Positions 51,643 to 59,501 of a DNA stretch of 64,000 nt are shown one piece after another. The notes beneath the pieces were generated by a model. It was not told the origin of the DNA, searched no databases, and was given only the letters and a program-made list of their open reading frames with translations. Within the stretch, counting starts at the first letter, position 1; each line of letters opens with the position of its first letter. Position numbers and translations under genes: made by a program. This DNA is from Bdellovibrionales bacterium (GTDB lineage Bacteria; Bdellovibrionota; UBA1018; CAIMNF01), in assembly GCA_018266375.1 (NCBI GenBank), contig JAFEAO010000003.1:251578-315577 (forward strand), in the 5' to 3' direction.

Positions 51643-52023
51643 ATGAGCAAGAAAACCCTCGTTTTAGGCGCTTCCGAAAACCCCGACCGCTACAGCAATA
51701 AGGCGGTGCGAGAGCTCACGAAGCACGGGCACTCCGTCGTGGCGGTAGGCAAGAAGGCCGGACTGATCGATATCGGCGAAAGCAAGACGGTCGAAATCGA
51801 ACCGAAGGAGCGAATCGGGGATCAGTGTTTCGATACCGTGACTTTATATCTGAATCCGTCGCATCAGGAGGAGTACCGCGATCTGATCTTGAAACTCAAA
51901 CCGAAGAGAGTGCTTTTTAACCCCGGAGCGGAAAACGCGGAGTTCAAAGCCCAATTGCAAAAGTACGGCATTCAAACCGAAGAGGCTTGTACGCTCGTCC
52001 TTTTACGCACGAATCAATATTAA
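51643..52023 (+). CDS. CoA-binding domain protein (YccU-like)
   Basis: The single-domain Rossmann-fold protein (126 residues from ATG 51643) starts KTLVLGASENPDRYSNKAVREL, the CoA-binding domain 2 signature, and continues with HSVVAVGKKAG and the loop VTLYLNPSHQEEY. These small proteins bind coenzyme A and may be thiol-modified; their role is unclear. An upstream in-frame start at 51607 is less likely because it lacks the beginning GAS motif position. It ends eight bases before kup, facing it. Confidence 0.85.
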   Translation: MSKKTLVLGASENPDRYSNKAVRELTKHGHSVVAVGKKAGLIDIGESKTVEIEPKERIGDQCFDTVTLYLNPSHQEEYRDLILKLKPKRVLFNPGAENAEFKAQLQKYGIQTEEACTLVLLRTNQY

Positions 52024-52031
52024 TTATATCA

Positions 52032-53939
52032 TTACAGATCGATCTGTGTTCCAAGCTCAATCACTTGCTCGGGAGGCAATCCGAAGTAATCGGTGGCGTT
52101 GCGGGCGTTACGGGACAAGAACGCGAAGATGAACTGTTGGGTTGCCGGCATCGAGCCGCTGTTTTGCTCGACAAACGTCTCATGCCCGAGCACGTAAAGG
52201 ATGTCGCGCGCCCAGTAGTAGAGATTCATTTTTTCGAACGCGGCTTCCATCACTTTCGGGATGTTCGGAACTTCCATGAAGCCGTAACGAACCATCACAC
52301 GATAAAAACCTTGGCCCAAGTCTTGAGCGTCGACGCGAGTGTGGTCTTGATCGTCCTTACAGTAGTATGGCACGTTCTCCGAGGTCACGGTGAGGAGGAT
52401 CACGGTCTTATGAAGCGCGTGGAACCGCTTGACCATCCGCATGACGACGGGAGGAACCCCGTTCGAAGCCGAAGCGAGAAACACTGCCGTGCCCGGAATC
52501 CGGTAGCTGACTTTCTTTTCAAGATGCTCCAGGAATGCATCGATTGGCGGTGAGTTCTGGATAAAGTGGCGAGCGAGTAAGCTTCGGCCAGTCTTCCAGA
52601 TCAACATCACGATAAAAAATCCCGCGCCGATCAAGAACGGGATCCAGCCGCCGTCCAAGAACTTCATCGCATTTGCGGAGAAGAGCGGAAGGTCGAAGCT
52701 CAAAAAGAAAACAAGGATCGACCAAGAAGCGATCGGCTTCCATTTCCAGTGGTACTTGGTGACCAAGAAAAAGATGATCGACGTGATAATGAACGTACCG
52801 GTGACTGCCAAGCCGTAGGCTGCGGCCAAGCGACTCGCGGTTTGGAATTGCAACACGAGCGTGATGCACAGGACGGCGATAATCTGGTTAATAAGTGGAA
52901 CGTAAATTTGGCCTTCGCCGATATCGGAGGTGTGCTTGACGGTCAAACGCGGAAAGTAACCGAGACGGATCGCTTGCGAGGTCAGCGAGTAAGCACCCGA
53001 GATCATCGCTTGAGAGGCGATCACAGCCGCCATCGTCGCGAGCCCGATCATCGGGTAGAGCAGGCTGTTCGGAACGAGAGAGTAAAACGGGTTGTGATAT
53101 TGGTCCGGGTGTTGAAGCAAGAATGCGGCTTGCCCGAGGTAGTTCAATACCAAGCACGGGAACACGAGCATGAGCCAGGCTTTTTGAATCGGGCGTTTGC
53201 CGAAGTGGCCCATGTCCGCGTAGAGCGCCTCACCCCCGGTGAGGGCGAGCACGACCGAACCGAGCATGTGGAACGCATGCCAGCCGTGGGTTTCAAAAAA
53301 CTCAAAAGCGTAGTAAGGCGAGAGCGCTTTCAGCACCGCCGGCTCCTCGATGATATGCCAAACACCGAATGCCGCGATCGAGAGGAACCACACGAGCATG
53401 ATCGGGCCGAACATCCGGCCGATGTGTTGAGTGCCTTTGCGCTGAAGCGCGAACAAGAAAAAGAGAATGATCACCGTGAGCGGTACGACGAAGTGATCGA
53501 ACGCGGGTGCTGCGACTTTAATCCCTTCCATCGCCGACAAAACGGAGATCGCCGGAGTGATCACACCGTCGCCGAATAAAAGGGCCGCGCCCGCGATGAT
53601 GAGGACAGCGGCGGTTCCGATTTTGCCCGGATAAGGAACTTTCAAACGTTCAGGTAAAAGCGCAAGCAACGCCATGATGCCGCCTTCGCCGCGGTTATCG
53701 GCACGCATGACAAACATGATGTACTTGAGCGTGACCACGAGGAGCATTCCCCAAAAGATGAGGGAAGTAATCCCGAACAAATTGCTCGCCACCTCAGCGG
53801 TGACGCCATGTTCGGGGTTCACGCACTCTTGAACGGTATACAGTGGGCTTGTCCCGATGTCGCCGTACACCACACCCAAAGCGCCAAGCGCTAAGAGCCA
53901 AAAATTGCCTTTTGGTTGATGGTGAGTTGAAGAGTCCAC
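52032..53939 (-). CDS. kup: Low-affinity potassium transporter Kup (TrkD)
   Basis: Kup imports K+ with protons. The 635-residue protein has about 12 membrane segments up to residue 430, with ALGALGVVYGDIGTSPLYTVQE at the start, GEGGIMALLAL and GVITPAISVLSAMEGIK, then a C-terminal cytoplasmic domain. The start is GTG. Length matches Kup. It converges with the CoA-binding protein gene and is divergent from the transglutaminase-like gene across 132 bases. Confidence 0.96.
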   Translation of the reverse strand: MDSSTHHQPKGNFWLLALGALGVVYGDIGTSPLYTVQECVNPEHGVTAEVASNLFGITSLIFWGMLLVVTLKYIMFVMRADNRGEGGIMALLALLPERLKVPYPGKIGTAAVLIIAGAALLFGDGVITPAISVLSAMEGIKVAAPAFDHFVVPLTVIILFFLFALQRKGTQHIGRMFGPIMLVWFLSIAAFGVWHIIEEPAVLKALSPYYAFEFFETHGWHAFHMLGSVVLALTGGEALYADMGHFGKRPIQKAWLMLVFPCLVLNYLGQAAFLLQHPDQYHNPFYSLVPNSLLYPMIGLATMAAVIASQAMISGAYSLTSQAIRLGYFPRLTVKHTSDIGEGQIYVPLINQIIAVLCITLVLQFQTASRLAAAYGLAVTGTFIITSIIFFLVTKYHWKWKPIASWSILVFFLSFDLPLFSANAMKFLDGGWIPFLIGAGFFIVMLIWKTGRSLLARHFIQNSPPIDAFLEHLEKKVSYRIPGTAVFLASASNGVPPVVMRMVKRFHALHKTVILLTVTSENVPYYCKDDQDHTRVDAQDLGQGFYRVMVRYGFMEVPNIPKVMEAAFEKMNLYYWARDILYVLGHETFVEQNSGSMPATQQFIFAFLSRNARNATDYFGLPPEQVIELGTQIDL

Positions 53940-54071
53940 TATTCCATCAAGCTACACCTGAAATGGGCCGTCGCCAACAGTTGGAATGGAATTTTGCGTC
54001 AAGCCATTCATGTCTTTGACATTGGGCGATATCGTTGATAAACCCCGCGCACACTGAGAGAGGAATCCTTC

Positions 54072-55121
54072 ATGCACTTTTTGATCGTTTTGGCTGCGTT
54101 ACTTTCTACGCCATCCGCGCGCGCTGACCGCTGGAATAGCGCCAACGATCCCGGCATCATGGATCCAAGCTTTGTTTACGAGCTCTCGAAGCTCCCGACC
54201 GCGGGCGAGCTTTCGCGCCGTCCTTGGTCTGAAACTTACTGGCCAAGCGCTCAGGGGAGCATCAATATCCGATGGAACCTGCCACAGCCTTACGGCTTCG
54301 GCTACGCTTCTCCGACTCGCGAGCAAGTCGCGAAGATGAGTCAGGATGAGCTGAAGACTCTTTCGCCGTCTGAAAAATACGACATCTTTATGGGCCGTTA
54401 CGATTACCCGCTCAAACACGAAGTGGAAGGCATCGCGACGCCTCGTGCGCGCTGGTGGTCAGGCATTTGCGACGGCTGGTCGATTGCGGCCACTCAATAT
54501 GCGGAACCGCAACCGGTGACGCTCGCCAACCCGGATGGAATCATGGTTCCGTTCGGATCAAGCGACGTCAAAGGCCTCATCTCTTATCATGCCGCTCGCC
54601 ACTTTGAAGTGCAGACCAGGCAAGTCGGCGCTCGCTGCCACACTGCTGGACGCGTGTTCGGCTCGCCTAATTGCAGCGACATCAATCCAGGCGCGCTTCA
54701 CGTGATTCTCGCCAACCAGATCGGCCTTAAAAAACAAGGCTTCGTGGTCGAGCGCGATCCGGGTAATCAGATTTGGAACCAGCCGGCCTACGGATTTAAG
54801 TTTGAGATCGTGGGTTCTTCCGCCCACGGCGTGCAAGTCCATGGATTTTTGTTCTACGCCGACGAGCTCGAAAAATCGGAGTGGGAACCGGTGGTGGGTA
54901 CGCCTAAGTTTGTCGAAGGCAAACTCGAGCTGGATTACACCTTGGATTTGGACGGCTCCGGCCGTATTATTGGGGGTAGCTGGTTGCGCGATAGCGATCG
55001 CCCGGATTTTGTGTGGTTGCCGGTCAATCACATGGTCTTTGCCAGCGAAATGGACGGATTGAATCGAATCTACAAGCCAGTCGCAGCTCAAGCCTCAGGA
55101 TCAATCGGCGCTAGCCGGTAA
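54072..55121 (+). CDS. Exported transglutaminase-elicitor-like protein
   Basis: A signal peptide (about 1-18) is followed by about 330 residues with WWSGICDGWSIAA (Cys133), the nucleophile motif of transglutaminase-like (papain-fold) proteins, and His in VQVHGFLFYADE as a likely second catalytic residue; ESNHMVFASEMDG-like pieces (NHMVFASEMDG) may supply the third. The pattern resembles the transglutaminase elicitor family. It could cross-link or cleave isopeptide bonds in the envelope or host. It heads a cluster with a DCC oxidoreductase and a ferritin-like/ATP-grasp protein. Confidence 0.62.
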   Translation: MHFLIVLAALLSTPSARADRWNSANDPGIMDPSFVYELSKLPTAGELSRRPWSETYWPSAQGSINIRWNLPQPYGFGYASPTREQVAKMSQDELKTLSPSEKYDIFMGRYDYPLKHEVEGIATPRARWWSGICDGWSIAATQYAEPQPVTLANPDGIMVPFGSSDVKGLISYHAARHFEVQTRQVGARCHTAGRVFGSPNCSDINPGALHVILANQIGLKKQGFVVERDPGNQIWNQPAYGFKFEIVGSSAHGVQVHGFLFYADELEKSEWEPVVGTPKFVEGKLELDYTLDLDGSGRIIGGSWLRDSDRPDFVWLPVNHMVFASEMDGLNRIYKPVAAQASGSIGASR

Positions 55122-55128
55122 CCGACAC

Positions 55129-55515
55129 ATTATTTATTTTGATGGAGTTTGCGAACTCTGCAACGGGCTCGTCGACTTTTTACTTTCTCGGCCTGGCTTG
55201 CCTTCGTCGCTCAGGTTTTGCTCGTTGCAATCGCCGTTTGCACCGCGCGCGGGGCAGAGGGGCGCCGCCGCGCCCGATCTTGATACGGTGGTGTTGCTCG
55301 ATGGTGACCGGTACTACTATCAGTCGGATGCGATCTTGCGCGTGCTCTCGTCGCTGGGCGGATTCTGGGCGCTCACTCGCGTGCTTTACGCGTTCCCACG
55401 GTTTGTACGCAATGCGGTTTACGCCTGGGTGGCTCGGAATCGTTATGCGTGGTTTGGCAGGCGCGATATTTGTCGAGTACCGACAGCGGCTGAACGCGCT
55501 CGCTTTTTGGAGTAA
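55129..55515 (+). CDS. DCC family thiol-disulfide oxidoreductase without a standard start codon
   Basis: The frame codes for IIYFDGVCELCNGLVDFLL, the DCC-family CxxC motif (DUF393, YuxK-like), then RFCSLQSPFA and DTVVLLDGDRYYYQSDA, and ends at TAA 55513-55515. Upstream of the motif, back to the in-frame TGA at 55060-55062, there is no ATG, GTG or TTG. The best candidates are ATT at 55129 or 55132, right after the stop of the preceding gene. Either a rare AUU start or a sequencing or real mutation is involved. Confidence 0.72.
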   Translation: MIYFDGVCELCNGLVDFLLSRPGLPSSLRFCSLQSPFAPRAGQRGAAAPDLDTVVLLDGDRYYYQSDAILRVLSSLGGFWALTRVLYAFPRFVRNAVYAWVARNRYAWFGRRDICRVPTAAERARFLE

Positions 55516-55524
55516 GCTCGGTCC

Positions 55525-57459
55525 ATGGAATCGCTTCACGATCTCTTAAGACAAATCCTCTTCGGAGGCTCGCTCCAAGACAAGCTTGCCGGTCTCGGGC
55601 TTCCGCCCGCGCAGTGGAACTGGAATACGGGTTGGGAGACGCCGTTTGAAACTCCGGAGAATCCCGGTCGAGTTGGAGTGCTGGCTGCGCGAACATCCTC
55701 CGAGAACGATCGATTCCCGCGCAAGTCCGATTTGCTCGGACCCGAGAGTTTCCGCCATCGCGGGCGGATTCTCCATTTTTTTGCCAATCACGAATTACTT
55801 GCGATCGAGACGATGGCATTTACCTTGCTGCGGTTTCCGGACGCGCCGGTGGAATTTAAACAGGGCGTGTTCCGCATCCTGCAGGAGGAGCAGCAGCATT
55901 TAAGCTCGTACGTCGCCCGCATGAAAGACTACGGCGTTGAGATGGGTGAGGTCCCGCTCAATTTTTATTTTTGGAACTCGTTGAAGACTCTCGCGAGTCC
56001 GATGGATTTTGTCACGCGGATGAGTCTTACGTTCGAGCAAGCCAATCTGGACTTTGCGCTCGAGTACCAGCAAATCTTCGCGCGCGAGCTCTCGGACGCG
56101 CCGACCGCGCAGATGCTTCAAAAAGTACACGACGACGAGATCACGCACGTCGCGCACGGGCTTTATTGGTTCAATCGCTGGCGTGCAGAGGGCGCGGGTC
56201 AAGGCCAGAGCGAGTGGGAATCGTACCGCCGCAGTTTACCGTTTCCGATGAGCGCACGCCGGGCTCGCGGCGGAGTGTTTTTTGCCGAGGAGTCGCGCCG
56301 CCGCGCCGGTTTTAGCGAGGATTATATCGAGAACGTGCGCATCACCGGCGGATCGCGCGGGCGCGTGCCCGATTTGTTTTATTACAATCCTCAGTGCGAG
56401 TTAGAGAGCGCGGGCGTGAAGCTCTCGCCGGCCGCGTGCGAAAAGATCCGCGACTTGGAGCCGGTACTGTTCTGGTTCGCGCAAGAAGATGACGTCGTGA
56501 TCTCCACGCGCGAGCCGCCGCGCGAATGGCTTAAAGAAGTGTTTGAGTATCGTGGCGAGATCCCCGAGTGGATTTCAGACGCGTCGGCCATGGAGCGCCC
56601 GGTCCAAAGTTTGCAACCCTGGGGGTGGGGCAAGAGCGCGTTCGATCTGCAAACGCAGCTCGCTGCGCACGTTAAAAAATCGCAAACGCTCGCGCCCGAC
56701 GATTTTGCGCGCAAGTTTCTTTCCAAAGCGTGGTGGAAACAGCAGCTCGGCACCCCTGGTCGCGTGATCCACAATCACGGAGACCTCGCCGAATACATCG
56801 GCCAGTCTTACGACGCTGCTAAATGGATCGTCAAAGCCGAGCACTCCACGAGCGGTCGCGGGCATCAAGTCGTCGCAAGCGCTCCGGAAGCGAAGCTCTC
56901 CGGCGGCGCCTGCGTCGTCGAGCCGTACTACGACAAGCAAATCGATTTCTCCGTGCAATATGAGTTGGGCGCCGACGGCAAACTCAAGTCCTTCGAGCCC
57001 AGACTATTTGAAACGGACTCGCGACACCAATACGTGAAATCATACTTAGGTGTTCATCCGCGCGATCCGCTCAAGGCGTATCAACGCGTGCTAGAGGCGT
57101 CGCGTGCTTCATTCGCGTTCGAGCAACAACGTGCGATTCAAATTTTACGCGACCATCACTACGTCGGCCCCGTCGGGATCGACGGGCTCATCGCGTGTTC
57201 GGCGGAGGGCGGTCTTCAAGTCGTCCCGATCATCGAAGTCAATGTCCGCCTGACCATGGGCCGACTCGCTCATGAAATCGAACGCACGCTCAAACGCAGA
57301 GGCGTTCCGTTTGCGGAGATGCGCTTTTACACGGGCGGAGAGGGTCCGGAGTTCTGGGTGTCATTTGCGGCTAATCTTAAAAACGAGAACGGCGGTCGAG
57401 TACTCTCCGTGACCCCGCCGTCGCTCGCACAATCGACCTGGGTCGCAGTTCTGTATTAA
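55525..57459 (+). CDS. DUF455 ferritin-like diiron domain fused to an ATP-grasp domain
   Basis: The 644-residue protein has two recognisable parts. Residues about 80-215 are ferritin-like (DUF455) with putative iron ligands H89/E90, E121/E122/H125, E171, and HDDEITH at 202-208. The region from about 430 is ATP-grasp: WIVKAEHSTSGRGHQVV (nucleotide-binding lid), ACVVEPYYDKQ, and VPIIEVNVRL with E571 and N573 as metal ligands, typical of carboxylate-amine ligases. This points to ligation and oxidation of the same small substrate or peptide. It starts nine bases after the DCC gene. Substrate unknown. Confidence 0.78.
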   Translation: MESLHDLLRQILFGGSLQDKLAGLGLPPAQWNWNTGWETPFETPENPGRVGVLAARTSSENDRFPRKSDLLGPESFRHRGRILHFFANHELLAIETMAFTLLRFPDAPVEFKQGVFRILQEEQQHLSSYVARMKDYGVEMGEVPLNFYFWNSLKTLASPMDFVTRMSLTFEQANLDFALEYQQIFARELSDAPTAQMLQKVHDDEITHVAHGLYWFNRWRAEGAGQGQSEWESYRRSLPFPMSARRARGGVFFAEESRRRAGFSEDYIENVRITGGSRGRVPDLFYYNPQCELESAGVKLSPAACEKIRDLEPVLFWFAQEDDVVISTREPPREWLKEVFEYRGEIPEWISDASAMERPVQSLQPWGWGKSAFDLQTQLAAHVKKSQTLAPDDFARKFLSKAWWKQQLGTPGRVIHNHGDLAEYIGQSYDAAKWIVKAEHSTSGRGHQVVASAPEAKLSGGACVVEPYYDKQIDFSVQYELGADGKLKSFEPRLFETDSRHQYVKSYLGVHPRDPLKAYQRVLEASRASFAFEQQRAIQILRDHHYVGPVGIDGLIACSAEGGLQVVPIIEVNVRLTMGRLAHEIERTLKRRGVPFAEMRFYTGGEGPEFWVSFAANLKNENGGRVLSVTPPSLAQSTWVAVLY

Positions 57460-57471
57460 ACCTACATTTCA

Positions 57472-57855
57472 GTGTTTTTTTGCCGCCTGGTTAAAAAGCT
57501 CGTTTGCAAAGCAAACGAGGGTAAAATCCAAGGCATCGTCGGAATCGTCGTGACTCCATCGGATCTCGAAGGCCAATTGATTGCGATGACAACCGCCAAA
57601 AGCGGTGCTGTAAGCTTCTTTGTCTCCAACGGCTCGGTCGAAGACGCGAGTATTCAGGTGGGCGCTTATCGCTGGCCATCTAACGGTGACTACGCCCTCC
57701 ACCTCAATCGCAGCGTTGACGAAAAGGGCAACCTTCTTGCCAGTCTCGACGAGACTTTTATTTGCGATCCGAGCGCCTCACTTGCGGTTACGTCACCGAA
57801 TAGATCCCGCCCATTCCAAGTTCGGATTAATTGTTTGGAACACTTTGCAAAGTGA
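57472..57855 (+). CDS. Hypothetical protein, possibly N-terminally degraded
   Basis: Codon use and the beta-like sequence (GVGAYRWPS-like, AYRWPSNGDYALHLNR and ETFICDPSASLAV) suggest a real coding region, but the 5' end is poor: GTG 57472 has no ribosome binding site and the early codons include a 9-base-stem hairpin (CTCGTTTGC-AAA-GCAAACGAG, 57499-57519). No signal peptide is evident, though other frames carry one-like stretches upstream. It may be a remnant of an exported protein or start later. It follows the ATP-grasp gene by 12 bases. Confidence 0.4.
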   Translation: MFFCRLVKKLVCKANEGKIQGIVGIVVTPSDLEGQLIAMTTAKSGAVSFFVSNGSVEDASIQVGAYRWPSNGDYALHLNRSVDEKGNLLASLDETFICDPSASLAVTSPNRSRPFQVRINCLEHFAK

Positions 57856-57908
57856 CCCAACTGTTAAGAATGCTTAATAAAAAAGCTAATTATTTCAAGA
57901 ATTTAGCC

Positions 57909-57936
57909 TTGCAACACCCAAATACTAGAGTAAAAT
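57909..57936 (+). promoter_or_regulatory. Candidate promoter of the 57.9-58.35 kb transcript
   Basis: TTGCAA (57909-57914) and TAAAAT (57931-57936), 16 bases apart, precede the hairpin-rich stretch. Initiation would fall near 57943, just before the first hairpin. Confidence 0.4.
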
Positions 57937-57977
57937 AGTCATATAAGGTCCAAAGAAGGACCAGATTTGGGAGATCG

Positions 57978-58118
57978 ATGGATCGACGATTTAGGGGGGT
58001 TCTCGGGTTCGTAGGCGGCTTGATCGGGGGATTGCTGTTGATGGTTCTCATCGCAGGAATCACAAACACCGCGCACCCAATGCTCGTAGCTCAAGCCATC
58101 TTGCAAGCGCTCCCTTAA
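57978..58118 (+). CDS. Small glycine-rich membrane peptide (46 aa)
   Basis: GGGAG lies four bases before ATG 57978. The 46-residue peptide starts basic (MDRRFRG) and has one hydrophobic Gly-rich membrane segment (VLGFVGGLIGGLLLMVLIAG) with a short tail ending in ALP. It sits inside the hairpin-rich transcript candidate. Membrane toxins and regulatory peptides have this look, but nothing else supports a role. A reading frame on the other strand (57939-58205) uses a TTG start and looks less convincing. Confidence 0.4.
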   Translation: MDRRFRGVLGFVGGLIGGLLLMVLIAGITNTAHPMLVAQAILQALP

Positions 58119-58260
58119 ATCCAAAAGAGTTTTGAGTACCGAGGGTTGTTTCTTAGGGTTCCTGTCCCATTTCCGAGTGCTTAGGACGAGTGCTCGGAAA
58201 TCCAATTTTACCGGTAGGGTAACCGGTGATGAGGCGGTTAGGTGGGTTACCTAACACAGC

Positions 58261-58336
58261 AAAAAGAGCCGGTTCTGCATGTTTCTCTTTTATGGCCCAA
58301 GGGCGCGAAAGGGGAACATTCAAAACCGGCTCTTTT
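58261..58336 (+). terminator. Two-storey terminator hairpin
   Basis: A 13-base stem, AAAAGAGCCGGTT (58262-58274) with AACCGGCTCTTTT (58324-58336), surrounds a second 12-pair stem (58280-58291 with 58307-58318, three G-U pairs). It can end the rightward transcript and, read leftward, that of yebC. Confidence 0.75.
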
Positions 58337-58351
58337 CATTTTAAATTTCGG

Positions 58352-59086
58352 TTACTCTTGCGGCTTCAATCCGACATAAATGCGGTGAACGTCGTCGTGA
58401 TCGTCGATCTCGCCCAAGAATTCGCCAACTTCCTTCATTTTGGCTTCATCAAGTTCAACGAAGTTTTTAGCAAGGTAGCTCATTTCGCTCGTCAGCACAT
58501 TCCAGTTGACAGCCGCAAGTGCTTTGCTGACAGCATCGAGATCGCTGGTTCCGCAGATAAAACGAGCCATGGTTCCACCTGTCGGTTGGCCTTCGCCGGC
58601 CTTGATCGGGGTCACGTCGTCCGCACCCGCTTCAATGGCAACGGTCTCGAGATCTACGCCTGTTTGAGTGCTGTGCGCTTCGATCACGCCTTTGCGATCG
58701 AACATCCATGCGACCGAACCTGCGGCGCCCAGTTGGCCTTTACGAAAGAGCACGCGAACATCCGCCGCCGTACGGTTGCGGTTGTCGGTCAAACATTCGA
58801 CCATGACCGGCACTTGATGAGGGGCGAAGCCTTCATAAGTCATTGTCTCGTAAGTGACAGGATCATCGAGTAGACCAGCTCCTCGCTTGACTGCGCGGTC
58901 AATAGTGTCGCGAGGTACTGAGTTTTTACGCGCGTCTTCAAGTGCGCTGCGTAGACGGAAGTTGCCCGCAGGATCGGGTCCGCCTAATTTCGTGGAGACG
59001 ATGATTTCTTTTACGAGTTTACCGACTATCTGGCCTTTTTTATTGTTCGAGGCCTGTCTGCCTGCGTGTTTCCACTGTGCGCCCAT
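58352..59086 (-). CDS. yebC: YebC/PmpR (TACO1) family regulator
   Basis: Members are involved in transcriptional control or in relieving ribosome stalling at polyproline stretches. The 244-residue protein begins MGAQWKHAGRQASNNKKGQIVGKLVKEI, with the family's LGGPDPAGNFRLRSAL and KNSVPRDTIDRAVKRGAG, then GTGVQLE-like ends. The AAGGA ribosome binding site precedes the start. Length and fold are normal for YebC. It is divergent from a DUF3817 gene. Confidence 0.95.
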   Translation of the reverse strand: MGAQWKHAGRQASNNKKGQIVGKLVKEIIVSTKLGGPDPAGNFRLRSALEDARKNSVPRDTIDRAVKRGAGLLDDPVTYETMTYEGFAPHQVPVMVECLTDNRNRTAADVRVLFRKGQLGAAGSVAWMFDRKGVIEAHSTQTGVDLETVAIEAGADDVTPIKAGEGQPTGGTMARFICGTSDLDAVSKALAAVNWNVLTSEMSYLAKNFVELDEAKMKEVGEFLGEIDDHDDVHRIYVGLKPQE

Positions 59087-59163
59087 GAGTATATGTCCTT
59101 AGATGGTCTATTATGCCAAATCCGCGTGGACAAGTCCACCCACGGTTTAGTAGCGTGGGGCGC

Positions 59164-59451
59164 ATGCATAAAGCTTTTAGATATGTGGGTTGGTGTGAAG
59201 GTTTGTCGCTTTTAACGTTGTTTTGCTATGCAATGCCGATGAAATACATTTGGGGCGATCCGCATTTGGTTCGAATCGTCGGGAGTATCCACGGCGGACT
59301 TTTCTTGGCCTACGCGGCGCTGGCGTTTGCGCTCTATGACCGAGAAAACTGGACGCAGAAGAAACTCGTGTTCGCGCTCGTGCTCTCGACGCTTCCGTTC
59401 GGAACCTTTATTTTTGATCGTAAATTTCATCTCGAGTCCTCGCCTAAATAA
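59164..59451 (+). CDS. DUF3817 family membrane protein
   Basis: A 95-residue protein with three hydrophobic segments, starting at ATG 59164. Signature pieces are FRYVGWCEGLSLLTLFCYAMPMKY and RIVGSIHGGLFLAYAALAFALYD, matching the DUF3817 family (YdzA-like). Function of the family is unknown. It is followed 5 bases later by a hairpin and then the HAD gene. Confidence 0.87.
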   Translation: MHKAFRYVGWCEGLSLLTLFCYAMPMKYIWGDPHLVRIVGSIHGGLFLAYAALAFALYDRENWTQKKLVFALVLSTLPFGTFIFDRKFHLESSPK

Positions 59452-59455
59452 AAAT

Positions 59456-59480
59456 GCCGACATCTGTTTAAGATATCGGC
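59456..59480 (+). terminator. Hairpin after the DUF3817 gene
   Basis: GCCGA-c-ATCT-GTTTA-AGAT-a-TCGGC forms ten base pairs with one C-A mismatch. A poor T run (TTCTG) follows, so termination would be partial and the HAD gene may still be read through. Confidence 0.5.
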
Positions 59481-59501
59481 TTCTGAAAATCGGTTTGCCT
59501 C

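Larger units (their letters stand above)
57943..58345 (+). ncRNA. Candidate structured transcript with a small membrane peptide
   Basis: Between the previous gene and yebC lies about 490 bases without a normal gene. A possible plus-strand RNA shows five hairpins: GGTCC-AAAGAA-GGACC (57947-57962), ATTTCCGAG/CTCGGAAAT (58169-58201), ACCGGT/ACCGGT (58210-58227), GTTAGGT/ACCTAAC (58237-58255) and the terminator hairpin at 58261-58336. The inner terminator stem depends on three G-U pairs on the plus strand only, favouring that strand. Known RNA classes (RNase P, SRP, 6S, tmRNA) did not match. Function unknown. Confidence 0.4.

Noticed and set aside
57939..58205. An 88-residue minus-strand frame with a CxxC motif.
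   Set aside because: It starts with TTG without a binding site and runs through hairpins of the plus-strand candidate. The plus-strand small frame has a better start.
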